Source: JAJUJL01 sp041736465
GTDB taxonomy: Bacteria; Chloroflexota; Anaerolineae; Anaerolineales; UBA4823
NCBI GenBank assembly: GCA_041736465.1
Contig: JBGSTO010000462.1
Coordinates: 62,001 to 126,000, forward strand
Direction: 5' to 3'
Length of the DNA: 64,000 nucleotides
Under the pieces are notes generated by a model that ran no database searches, was not told the DNA's origin, and saw only the letters and a list, made by a program, of their open reading frames with translations. Made by a program: the position numbers and the translations under genes. Position 1 is the stretch's first letter. Each line of letters starts with the position of its first letter. Positions 8,489-16,762 of this stretch are shown here, in pieces.

Positions 8489-9742
8489 TTACGGACACTG
8501 GATCATTCCCTGAGCCCACATGCACCCGCCACAGGAGGGGAATCCGCTGCTGATGCAGTCGTCCAGGTTGGATTCGGACAGGTCGCAGCCACCGCAGGAA
8601 GTGCAGGGGGCGAAGCCGAAGGAATGCACTCGCTCGCGGTAAGCCACGAAGGACGGCTCTGTCCACAGGTCGAGCAGTCTGTGCTGGTTGATATTGCCCA
8701 GGATATGCTGCTGGTTGCGGCGCGGCTTGCCGTGCAGGTAGGTGGTGTGGGTGTGCATCAGCGCCCAGCACGGGCTGACGCCGCCGTCCCAGCGGATGGA
8801 GATGCTGCCGCTTTCGATGAAGTTGCAGACGTCGTTTGAGCCTGCCAGGTTGCTGCCGGCAAAGGTCACATTGCAGCCTGCGCCCAGCGCGTCCAGGAAT
8901 GGGCCGCGGGTGATTTCATCCAGATTCATCTTGGGCAGGCTGAGCTTAGGCAGCCAGGGCGAGTCGAGATAAGCGATATCGCGCGTGGTGCGCAGATAGA
9001 GCTGTTCTTCCTGCATTTCAGCGGTATAGGGCAGCACGTTGGTGACCATGAAACGTCTGGCGCCCACCCTGCGCCCCATGGCGATCACGCGCGGCAGGTC
9101 GTGGATATTGCGTTTCATGGCAACGAAGGAGACGCCGATCATTGGGCGCGGGTGGTGCCCGCCAGGACGCATGCGCCGCAGGGTTTGAAGGTTATGCAAT
9201 ACGTTGGGCAGCTCTGCACCCAGGCGGACGTCGGCGTACTGCTCAGGTGTGGCGCCATCGATCGAGACCCACAGCACATCCAATCCGGCATCGATCAGCG
9301 CACGTGCGCGCTTCTCGTTGAGCAGGGTGCCGTTGGTGATCAGCTCGACCTGCGCGCCGCGCTGTTTGGCCTGCGCTACCCACTCGATGGTGCGTGGGTG
9401 GAACATGGGCTCACCCATTCCGCCGAAGAAAACCAGCGGTTTTGGCTGCATCTGTTCTAGCTGCGCCAGGAAGGACTGGTAGGTGGCCTCTGACATGCGC
9501 CCCAAGGGTTCTTCCCAGCCCGTGCGGATGCACATGCTGCACTGCAGATTGCACATGTCGGTCGGCTCGATGTAGATCTTTGCCAGGTGTGTTACCGGAC
9601 GGTGCAGGCGAAGCTGGTTGTCGGCCCATTCCATGCGCAATCGCGCCCCGGGCTGCAACCCGAACTGGTCTGCGGCTTCTGGCGGCAGCACCAGGTTGCC
9701 ATTTTCGTCGATGATTGCCCACTGCTGGGATGTGTTTTCCAT
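8489..9742 (-). CDS. AbrB-fused radical SAM/SPASM protein, tungsten-oxidoreductase maturase-like
   Basis: A 417-residue protein. Residues about 8-48 form an AbrB/MazE-like swapped-hairpin segment (GNLVLPPEAADQFGLQPGA). The radical SAM core begins at 55, with the cluster motif C64xxxC68xxC71. The C terminus is a SPASM-type cysteine-rich region (CTSCGGCDL, then CGGCMWAQGMIQCP) that binds further iron-sulfur clusters. From memory, this tail and the AbrB-like N terminus match the family called tungsten cofactor oxidoreductase radical SAM maturase. No aldehyde ferredoxin oxidoreductase gene is in the window, so the partner lies elsewhere or the role differs. It is the first gene of a pair with the GNAT protein. 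Confidence 0.78.
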   Translation of the reverse strand: MENTSQQWAIIDENGNLVLPPEAADQFGLQPGARLRMEWADNQLRLHRPVTHLAKIYIEPTDMCNLQCSMCIRTGWEEPLGRMSEATYQSFLAQLEQMQPKPLVFFGGMGEPMFHPRTIEWVAQAKQRGAQVELITNGTLLNEKRARALIDAGLDVLWVSIDGATPEQYADVRLGAELPNVLHNLQTLRRMRPGGHHPRPMIGVSFVAMKRNIHDLPRVIAMGRRVGARRFMVTNVLPYTAEMQEEQLYLRTTRDIAYLDSPWLPKLSLPKMNLDEITRGPFLDALGAGCNVTFAGSNLAGSNDVCNFIESGSISIRWDGGVSPCWALMHTHTTYLHGKPRRNQQHILGNINQHRLLDLWTEPSFVAYRERVHSFGFAPCTSCGGCDLSESNLDDCISSGFPSCGGCMWAQGMIQCP

Positions 9743-9764
9743 AACGGATTATTTCTCCACAATG

Positions 9765-9782
9765 ATTGTAGCGGTTAACCGC
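9765..9782 (-). promoter_or_regulatory. -10-like box with adjoining 12-base palindrome
   Basis: The minus strand reads TACAAT at 9770-9765. Directly upstream is the perfect palindrome GCGGTTAACCGC at 9771-9782, placed between the -10 and any -35 element. A repressor bound there would block the radical SAM/GNAT pair. No good -35 is visible. Confidence 0.4.
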
Positions 9783-9881
9783 CTGCACATCTACTGAAGA
9801 TTGTCACAAATTCTTGAAGAATATATCCTGAAAACACTTCAACGATGACCTCTGTAACCTTTGAGAGGTGACATTCCACGC

Positions 9882-9909
9882 TTGACCTGGAACAGGTTGA
9901 CGCGATAAT
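9882..9909 (+). promoter_or_regulatory. Sigma-70-type promoter for the secreted beta-propeller gene
   Basis: TTGACC at 9882-9887 and GATAAT at 9904-9909 with a 16-base spacer. This gives a leader of about 90 bases before the ATG at 10006, which has a TTGGAGGGG ribosome site. Confidence 0.6.
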
Positions 9910-10005
9910 TAATTCACGCGCCGGTATGGGGGAGAGATCTCGACAAACCCAACGCTATCCTACCGGACAGATCAGCACTTTGAGCAGTAAATTGGAGGGG
10001 ATCCC

Positions 10006-13000
10006 ATGTTTTCCAACTTGTTTAGGCGATTTGCGCTCGGCTTGATTGGTCTGTACATTATTCTGATCGGCGCGCAGCCCGCCACTGCCCAGCCTGCGGC
10101 TCCACGCGCAGGCGCGCCTGATTGCGCTACTGGAATTTCGCGTTATGAATCCTGGTCGAGGGATTTACCGTGCGTACAGCCGGACTCCGAAAAGTTGGAC
10201 TTTTCCAGGATACAAGAACATCCTGTACGATCGGACATACCCCGCGAACTGAATGATGTAAGCATTTATACAGATCTGGTTTTTTCATCATTCAGGGATG
10301 GCAACTGGGAGATCTATTACGAGGACGATCCCTACCCGAGCAGAAGCCTGCTTTACTCGCACAGGGTAACCAACGATCCGTCGGCAGATTTGCGACCGGC
10401 GCTGCGCCCTGGAAGTCCGGAGATTGTGTTTTCTTCCAATCGCAGCGGCAACTACGAGTTATATTTTGTCAAGTGGGATGGCAGCGGTTTGCGGGCACTC
10501 ACCAATCATCCTGGTTATGATTCACAACCTGCCTGGTCGCCGGATGGGACGCGGCTGGCATTTGCCAGCGATCGTGACGGAAACCTGGAAATCTATACCA
10601 TGCTGCCTGATGGCAGCGAGCTGAAGCGCCACACGTTTGATGCAGCGGATGATTTTCATCCAAGCTGGTCGCCGGATGGATCGACGCTGGTCTGGGTGCG
10701 GGCGGTCAGCGACCAGGATGGTGTTGTGTATCGAATGCCATTCGGCGGTACCACTCCGGAGGCCTATTCGTTCGTGCTCAGATACGCACAGCACCCAATT
10801 ATGGCGTCCAGATTTGTTGCGTTGGATTTCGATGGCAACGGTGATGGATGGATTGATCTTGGCTGGATATTGAGCGATGGCACCGAGATGCGGGTGACAG
10901 TCACCAGCCCGGGTATGGAGGATTTCTTTGCTGGAAGCTGGATTATTCCATACAATGAACTTATCCTGGCAAACAGAGTCTCCTATATTCTCTATGATGG
11001 CGAATACTACATCGACCGCGCCTGCCTGGCGGAACATGTACTATATAACCCCTATGTTTTTTGTTGGTATGATTCGTATTTTGACTTCTATCCCAATTCG
11101 GCGAAAAATGACATTCTGGCTCCGACAACCTGGATCACGCCGCTGCCCCGATACCAGCACGCCGGAGCTATTGATCTGAACATAAATGGCTTTGACAACG
11201 GCGCGTCGGGATTGTATGCAATTAATCTGCAAAAACGCAAGAGCCTGGATGGCGATTGGACAGACCTGGGGAGCGCCCTATATCCCAACGCTCTCCCATT
11301 CTCGGTCTCTGAAACACTTAACGCCGGTGAAACAGTCTACTATCGTTCTCGCGGCCAGGATAAAGCCGAGAATATTGAAGAATGGCCTGCAGGTGATGGG
11401 GATACCTTCACACAGGTCTATACCTGGGAGCTGAATGGGCAGGTGCAGGATAACCGCGGGTATCCGCGGCGGTATGTTTCGATCAGCTCAGAACCGGTCT
11501 TCGATGACCAAGAGGATACGCAGCTCGACGGGAAATTCCATCGCTATGTACCAACAGAACCGGTCACAATTACCATCAGCCAGCCGGGTTACGGCAGCTT
11601 GCCGGTTACTTACCTGTCCAGTTCCGTGGATATGGGTTACCTCTGGGCACTCCCTCCAGCTCAGGATCAATTGACGAACGGGAATTTCGAATATGGCCTT
11701 GATAACTGGTCGATCGGGGGAGAATATCTTCCCGTTGCCTTGGCAGGCGCGCACACCGGGCTGGCAGGCTCACAATTGGGGCCATCATTGGGCGGACTCG
11801 GTGAAAGCATTTCTGGAGATACCAGCGGATATGAGCCCTGCATTGTTGCCGATAGCTCAGGTAAGCTGCACGTGATTTGGAGCGGAAGCGAAGGTGGCTA
11901 CGTTGGAAGTGTTTACTACAGCAGCAAGCCAAACGGTGGAGACTGGAGCCAGCCACTGATGATAAATCCTAATCAGTTGAGCACATCGACTCAACTCGAC
12001 CTTGCAGTTGATCCAGACGACGGCTTGCATGCCGTGTGGCTGGATTATTCATACCAGGCTATGCGCGTAATGTATGCAAGCAAACCTGACGGCGGCTCTT
12101 GGACTGCTCCGGTGGACCTTTCCGGCGAACGTTACGTCGGATCGCCCGTGGAATACGCAAACCCCGAGATCCTGGTTGATTCAACGGGCGGGTATCACCT
12201 GATGTTTGCCGACCAGGATGGTATATGGTACATCAACAGACCATCAGGCGGAAGCTGGTCTGCGCCGTTCCGACTCAACTGGTTTAGCGAGCACAGCATG
12301 GCGCTTGATTTGCTGAACAATCTGCATGTGGTTTACCAGGATACCCAGCTAACTCATCGAATTCGCAGCGCGGATGGGGTTTGGGGTGATGCGACAATGA
12401 TAGGGGTTGATATGGGATACAGGCTATCTACTGCCACTGACTCGGTGGGAAGGTTGCACATGATTTATTATTACGATCAGGTTCTCTACCATACTTATCG
12501 CCAATCAAGCGGTGGCTGGATTTATCCGGAGCCAATTTCGGATTTCGAATATATCTATTCCACTGCACTGGCAGTTTCGGGTGAGAATGTGCATGTTGCC
12601 TGGGATTCTCAGCAAGGCCTGGCATATCGCCGGCAGTTCGGTTCTGGCGTATGGTCGCCGACAATCTATACCCCGGCGACTTTCTACAGCCTGGATTTAT
12701 TTGTTCAGGGCGACCAGGTACACGCAGTGTTTGGTGATAACCAGCTTGCGAAAGCTGTATATAATACCTGGTCCATGCCCCAACAAGGTGCGAGCCGGTT
12801 GGCGCAGGCTGTAAACATCCCATCCGACATGCACGAGCCCACGCTGTCCTTCCTATTCAAGCTGGAACAGGAAGGCGCCTACACCTTCACGGTCACGGTC
12901 AGCGATACGCTGGTGCATTCCCATTCTTTTGCGACTGCGGGCTGGGAGCACGTCTGGGTGGATATGCATCCCTGGGCGGGCAAGACGGTGACGGTTACAT

Positions 13001-13362
13001 TCGAAGCGCAGAACGATCTATTGGAAAATGTGCTGATTGCTCGCGTCGATGATGTCTCACTGGGTCCCTGGACGACGCCCCTGGTTACTGCCCCGCTACC
13101 GCAGCAGATCGACGCCAATGTAACCACAGCCATCACCATTACCGGCGAGAATTTCATGCCTACACCGCAGGTGCTGCTGAATGGGCAAAGCTCTGGCAGT
13201 GTAACCTGGCTGGATGAGAACACGCTTCACGTCGACTTCCCGGTTGGCCTGCCGCCGGGTCAGTATGAGATCACGGTGGTAAATCCAGGCGGCGCCTTTG
13301 ACGTCTGGGCAGGCAAGCTGAATGTGGGGAAGCAAGTCTACCTCCCGGCGATTCTACGATGA
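10006..13362 (+). CDS. Large secreted beta-propeller protein with IPT/TIG domain
   Basis: 1118 residues with a signal peptide (cleavage probably after ATAQPA). Residues about 85-240 contain TolB/PD40 beta-propeller blades (WSPDGTRLAFASDRDGNLEI and similar). A middle part follows with an irregular cysteine-poor domain, and a second propeller-like region (about 600-890) has repeated phrases of the type DSxGxLHVIW and YYSSKPNGGDWSQP. A beta-sandwich comes next, and an IPT/TIG domain lies near 1030-1105 (ITITGENFMPTPQVLLNG). The last eight residues are VYLPAILR, a tail shared with other large secreted proteins in the window. It probably works on the cell surface; no enzymatic residues are evident. 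Confidence 0.85.
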   Translation: MFSNLFRRFALGLIGLYIILIGAQPATAQPAAPRAGAPDCATGISRYESWSRDLPCVQPDSEKLDFSRIQEHPVRSDIPRELNDVSIYTDLVFSSFRDGNWEIYYEDDPYPSRSLLYSHRVTNDPSADLRPALRPGSPEIVFSSNRSGNYELYFVKWDGSGLRALTNHPGYDSQPAWSPDGTRLAFASDRDGNLEIYTMLPDGSELKRHTFDAADDFHPSWSPDGSTLVWVRAVSDQDGVVYRMPFGGTTPEAYSFVLRYAQHPIMASRFVALDFDGNGDGWIDLGWILSDGTEMRVTVTSPGMEDFFAGSWIIPYNELILANRVSYILYDGEYYIDRACLAEHVLYNPYVFCWYDSYFDFYPNSAKNDILAPTTWITPLPRYQHAGAIDLNINGFDNGASGLYAINLQKRKSLDGDWTDLGSALYPNALPFSVSETLNAGETVYYRSRGQDKAENIEEWPAGDGDTFTQVYTWELNGQVQDNRGYPRRYVSISSEPVFDDQEDTQLDGKFHRYVPTEPVTITISQPGYGSLPVTYLSSSVDMGYLWALPPAQDQLTNGNFEYGLDNWSIGGEYLPVALAGAHTGLAGSQLGPSLGGLGESISGDTSGYEPCIVADSSGKLHVIWSGSEGGYVGSVYYSSKPNGGDWSQPLMINPNQLSTSTQLDLAVDPDDGLHAVWLDYSYQAMRVMYASKPDGGSWTAPVDLSGERYVGSPVEYANPEILVDSTGGYHLMFADQDGIWYINRPSGGSWSAPFRLNWFSEHSMALDLLNNLHVVYQDTQLTHRIRSADGVWGDATMIGVDMGYRLSTATDSVGRLHMIYYYDQVLYHTYRQSSGGWIYPEPISDFEYIYSTALAVSGENVHVAWDSQQGLAYRRQFGSGVWSPTIYTPATFYSLDLFVQGDQVHAVFGDNQLAKAVYNTWSMPQQGASRLAQAVNIPSDMHEPTLSFLFKLEQEGAYTFTVTVSDTLVHSHSFATAGWEHVWVDMHPWAGKTVTVTFEAQNDLLENVLIARVDDVSLGPWTTPLVTAPLPQQIDANVTTAITITGENFMPTPQVLLNGQSSGSVTWLDENTLHVDFPVGLPPGQYEITVVNPGGAFDVWAGKLNVGKQVYLPAILR

Positions 13363-13395
13363 ATATCACCGCTTAGTGAAAGCGCTCGAGGGCTG

Positions 13396-13418
13396 CCGCT
13401 GGTCGAGCCGGACAGCGG
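13396..13418 (+). terminator. Weak hairpin after the beta-propeller gene
   Basis: CCGCTG (13396-13401) can pair with CAGCGG (13413-13418) around an 11-base loop. No T-run follows, so intrinsic termination is doubtful. Confidence 0.25.
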
Positions 13419-13435
13419 CCCTTATCACCTGTGGG

Positions 13436-13480
13436 TTGACAAAATCTGGATCTGATTTATACTAATAAAATAGTGCACTA
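13436..13480 (+). promoter_or_regulatory. Near-consensus promoter with operator at +1 for the GntR gene
   Basis: TTGACA (13436-13441) and TATACT (13458-13463) are 16 bases apart. The expected transcription start, about 13470, abuts the perfect palindrome TAGTGCACTA at 13471-13480. The palindrome is of the size GntR/HutC proteins bind, so self-repression by the gene product is the simplest reading. Confidence 0.7.
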
Positions 13481-13525
13481 TTGCAAGAATGCACTCATTT
13501 CTGGTCGATACGCGATCAACTGATC

Positions 13526-14257
13526 ATGCCTGTTGCCCCTTACACACCCCTCTATCACTGGCTTGCCAGCTCGCTGCGCGAGCAAATTTCCTGCGGCGAA
13601 TACCAGCCCGGCGACCTGCTGCCGACCGAGCACCAGATGATGGCGAACTACCGCCTGAGCAGCACCACCGTGCGCCGCGCCCTGCGCGAGCTGGAGCATG
13701 AGGGCTGGATCTACCGTAAAGCCGGTAAGGGAACCTTTGTGCGCCGGCCTCCGCTGGAGGAGAATCTGGTGCGGCTGACCTCATTTGCCGAGGAGATGCA
13801 GCGCCTGAACTTGCGCCCGAATTTCCACCTGCTGACCGCCAGACCGCTTGCGCCCCCTGAGGATGTCGCCAAAGCCCTGCAGCTAGAGCCAGGCGAAAAC
13901 GCGTTTCTGATCGAGCGGCTGCAGTTAGCCGACCAGGAGGTGATCGCCCTGGCAACCGGATATTGGAAGCGTGAGATTGGACAGACCCTGTCCGGCTATG
14001 ACCTGGAGAAGCTGCCGCTCTACGAAGTCCTGGAGCAGCGGCTGAACATTCACCTGCATGAAGCGGACGAAACCATCAGCGCCCTGGCGGCGACACCCAC
14101 GATTGCGCACAAGATGGGATTGCGCACCGGGCAGTCGCTACTGGTGCGCGAGCGCATCAGCTACACATCTGAGATGCAGCCGGTGGAGCATACGCGCACG
14201 TATTATCGCAGCGATCGCTACCATTATAAGGTTCGCCTGGTGCGCCGGGCGGTATGA
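13526..14257 (+). CDS. GntR/HutC-family transcriptional regulator
   Basis: This 243-residue regulator has an N-terminal winged helix (about residues 8-75: LASSLREQISCGEYQPGDLL, then STTVRRALRELEHEGW and GKGTFV). A C-terminal UTRA ligand-binding domain (about 95-235) follows, with the ending typical of HutC proteins (VEHTRTYYRSDRYHYKVRL). ATG at 13526 is preferred. A TTG at 13481 in frame would add 15 residues but lies only about 10 bases from the predicted transcription start. The adjacent downstream transaldolase gene suggests a sugar phosphate or amino sugar as effector, which is an inference from position only. Confidence 0.9.
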   Translation: MPVAPYTPLYHWLASSLREQISCGEYQPGDLLPTEHQMMANYRLSSTTVRRALRELEHEGWIYRKAGKGTFVRRPPLEENLVRLTSFAEEMQRLNLRPNFHLLTARPLAPPEDVAKALQLEPGENAFLIERLQLADQEVIALATGYWKREIGQTLSGYDLEKLPLYEVLEQRLNIHLHEADETISALAATPTIAHKMGLRTGQSLLVRERISYTSEMQPVEHTRTYYRSDRYHYKVRLVRRAV

Positions 14258-14322
14258 CCAGCAGCAACGATGATCTAAAGCAATCGATTCCTTAGCATGT
14301 ATCCCATACAAGGAGGCAACCC

Positions 14323-14985
14323 ATGAAATTCTTTCTTGACAGCGCCAAGATGGATGAAATCACATACGCAATCGATATGTGGGCCATCGACGGCGTCACC
14401 ACCAACCCGCGCCACGTCCAGACAGCCGGCAAGCCCTTCATGAAGACGGTGCATGACATGGCTGAACTGGCAAAGGGCACCGAGCTGAGCATTTCGGTCG
14501 AAGTCAACCCGCATTTCAACACCCATCAGGAGATGGTGGTTGAAGCCCACAAGCTGGCTTCTCTCAGCCCAAATTTCGCCATCAAGCTGCCCGCCACCGA
14601 ACCCGGCTTCAAAGCCCTGAAAATCCTCAGCAGTGAAGGCATCAAGGTCAACCTGACGCTGGCCTTTTCTGCTACCCAGGTGCTGCAAGCCATGCGCATG
14701 GGCGCGTACTTTGTTTCTCCGTTTATTGGCTGGAAAGAGTCGAACGCAGAAGCGGTGTTCGATTTTGTTCAGGAAATCGTGGCAATCCGCGACAATTACA
14801 GCTTCAGCACCCAAATCCTTGTAGCAGCGGTGCGCAACGGGCGGCAGATCGCCGATGCGGCTGTCATTGGAGCGGATATCGTCACTGCCGGCTTTACCGT
14901 GTTCCAGGAGTCCTTCGAGCATCCCTACACCACCATGGGCCTGGGACGCTTCCAATCATTCTGGGATAAAACCCCGTACGAATAG
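14323..14985 (+). CDS. TalC-like transaldolase / fructose-6-phosphate aldolase family
   Basis: 220 residues, the length of the short (TalC/MipB/FSA) transaldolases. It begins MKFFLDSA and has DGVTTNPRHV in place of the common NPS/L motif. The Schiff-base lysine probably lies in the strand FAIKLPAT, and LTLAFSATQVLQAM and GADIVTAGF complete the TIM-barrel signature. An AAGGAGG ribosome site at 14310-14316 fixes the start. The unusual N-terminal motif and Phe/Ala/Ile before the lysine suggest a subgroup with its own substrate. It probably belongs with the GntR regulator 65 bases upstream. Confidence 0.85.
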   Translation: MKFFLDSAKMDEITYAIDMWAIDGVTTNPRHVQTAGKPFMKTVHDMAELAKGTELSISVEVNPHFNTHQEMVVEAHKLASLSPNFAIKLPATEPGFKALKILSSEGIKVNLTLAFSATQVLQAMRMGAYFVSPFIGWKESNAEAVFDFVQEIVAIRDNYSFSTQILVAAVRNGRQIADAAVIGADIVTAGFTVFQESFEHPYTTMGLGRFQSFWDKTPYE

Positions 14986-15054
14986 GCAAAGCAGGATCAG
15001 GTACACATACGGCAAGGAAAGACTGATCCAGATTGCAATCTGCCCGCGCTTTGA

Positions 15055-15083
15055 GGGGGTAGGCCGAGCGCCTACCCCTGTTT
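15055..15083. terminator. Hairpin between convergent genes
   Basis: GGGGTAGGC (15056-15064) pairs perfectly with GCCTACCCC (15070-15078) around a 5-base loop and is followed by TGTTTG on the plus strand. It lies between the transaldolase gene and the convergent small membrane gene and slightly overlaps the end of the latter. Confidence 0.55.
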
Positions 15084-15287
15084 GCGGTTGCTGTCCTTGA
15101 TATCCTGGATCAGCCGCCGCGTATCGTAGATCGCAGCGGTGATACCCATCAGCCCCAAGATCACGAGCAGCGCCAGGTGGGGAAGTGAGCTGCGCCAGGT
15201 AGGGATCAGCAAATAACTGAATACCACCAGAGCCACCAGGATCACCCCCATCATAAACATCGGTCGGAACATATTCTGCATCTTCAT
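15072..15287 (-). CDS. Small two-helix membrane protein
   Basis: 71 residues with two hydrophobic helices (about 10-28 and 36-54) and a charged C-terminal tail (DTRRLIQDIKDSNRKQG). The ATG is preceded by AGGTGA at good spacing. No family recognised. It stands alone between convergent and codirectional genes. Confidence 0.6.
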   Translation of the reverse strand: MKMQNMFRPMFMMGVILVALVVFSYLLIPTWRSSLPHLALLVILGLMGITAAIYDTRRLIQDIKDSNRKQG

Positions 15288-15359
15288 CTTATTTCACCTG
15301 AAACCAGCTAACAGGTCTTTCCGTAGAACAGGCAGCACCCGTTCGGTATCATACAGCTT

Positions 15360-16721
15360 TTATAACTGTCCTGTATCTCCCCAATTTTCTAGAAGCCTTA
15401 GGTAATCCGGATCCTGGTAGCGCTGCAGTGAGAATGCCGGGGCGTATTCGGGCAGCGGCTTTCCAGCCAGGTGCGCCGCCAGCAGCTCCCCCGCGCCGCA
15501 GGCGACCATCAAGCCGAAGCCGGACAGTGCGCCGATGACATAGGCGCCTTCGACGGGCAGCGGGCCGATCAGAGGCCGGTTCTCTTGCGTGCGCGTGTAG
15601 TAGCCTCCATCTAAGCGCGGGCGCGGCATGCGACCGAAGTATTTACGCAGACCAGGCAGCATGGGAGCCAACCCGCGCAGGGCGATCTCCGGGTACTGAT
15701 CGTCCATGGGCGGTGGGAAAACCGGCTCGATGACATCGGTGTGATACTCCCACAGCATGATGGCAATATCGGCGTCGGCGGCGCCTTCCGGGCGGGTGTG
15801 TGCACCGGAAGGCATTTGCTCGAGCAGGTAGTGAAATTCCGGGATTTCTGCCAGCAGCTCACGCTCCTCATCCGACCATTCCAGCACTTGTGAATCGCTC
15901 CAGATCAAAAGGGGCGCCTGGCGCGGTACGGCAGCCAGGGTATCCTTGAAGGCGGCTTTCAAGTGCAGCTCTGAATATACCGGTAGATCCACACCCAGCA
16001 TACGCCCGACAGGTTTCAAAAAGGGGCCACCGGCATTGACGAAGGATCGAGTCTGGATCGCCTCACCATTGTCGAGCAGCACAGATTTAACTCGTCCAGA
16101 CTGCACCTGCACCTGGCTTACCCTGGCCTGGATGCGTTTCACGCCGGCAAGGCGCGCCTGGTCGAGCAAATACATACCCAACTGCTGGGCGCTAAACCAG
16201 CCAGCCCTGCGCACATGCAGCGCAGCAATGACGGTCTCAGATAGGTAGGGAAAGTGCTTTCGTATCAGCCGGGGGTTGAGAAATAGATCGGCGCCATCGG
16301 GCAGGTTCAGGTAGCCCTCCAGCGGGGAGGGAAGGTAGCTGTGGTCATGCTTATCGTGGATGCGCAGCTCGCCTGCACCCAACTTGGGCGGCGTTTGGGC
16401 GTCGCGCGAGATCTTGATCGCCTGGTCTGGGTCGGCGGTCATATAGAGGTAGCCCCGCCGGTTGAGATGGAAGGTATTGCGGCTTTCTGCCGCCAGCTCC
16501 TCCAGCAGGTCGATGCTGCGGTTCATGAGCGCGACCATGGCGCTGCCAGGACCGGGCCACCAGTTGCGGTAGCATTCCGTAGATTTGTCGCTGGTCAGGC
16601 TGAGAGGGTCGCGCTCATCTACCAGCAGGATATCTCGAATACCCTCTCGAACAGCCAGGAAATAGGCCGCGCTGATGCCGGCAATCCCCGCGCCGCAGAT
16701 GACCACATTGGCTTTATTCAT
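15360..16721 (-). CDS. FAD-dependent oxidoreductase, DAO family
   Basis: 453 residues. The dinucleotide-binding motif VICGAGIAGISAAYFLA is at residues 7-23. The C-terminal FAD-contact segment YVIGALSGFGLMVACGAGELLA lies near 405. The overall layout is that of sarcosine/dimethylglycine-oxidase-like DAO proteins (PF01266). It probably oxidises an N-methyl or secondary amine. The substrate is not clear, and no folate-binding or partner-subunit gene is adjacent. It precedes nothing in an obvious operon: the AlaX gene upstream is 41 bases away on the same strand and might be cotranscribed. Confidence 0.85.
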   Translation of the reverse strand: MNKANVVICGAGIAGISAAYFLAVREGIRDILLVDERDPLSLTSDKSTECYRNWWPGPGSAMVALMNRSIDLLEELAAESRNTFHLNRRGYLYMTADPDQAIKISRDAQTPPKLGAGELRIHDKHDHSYLPSPLEGYLNLPDGADLFLNPRLIRKHFPYLSETVIAALHVRRAGWFSAQQLGMYLLDQARLAGVKRIQARVSQVQVQSGRVKSVLLDNGEAIQTRSFVNAGGPFLKPVGRMLGVDLPVYSELHLKAAFKDTLAAVPRQAPLLIWSDSQVLEWSDEERELLAEIPEFHYLLEQMPSGAHTRPEGAADADIAIMLWEYHTDVIEPVFPPPMDDQYPEIALRGLAPMLPGLRKYFGRMPRPRLDGGYYTRTQENRPLIGPLPVEGAYVIGALSGFGLMVACGAGELLAAHLAGKPLPEYAPAFSLQRYQDPDYLRLLENWGDTGQL

Positions 16722-16762
16722 CGTTCACTGTGTCGAGACCCCTGCCTGAAGCCGGTCACCTG

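Noticed and set aside
13336..13359. Reading the V-Y-L-P tails as LPxTG or PEP-CTERM sorting signals
   Set aside because: The tail is at the extreme C terminus with no following membrane helix or basic tail, and no sortase A or exosortase gene was seen.
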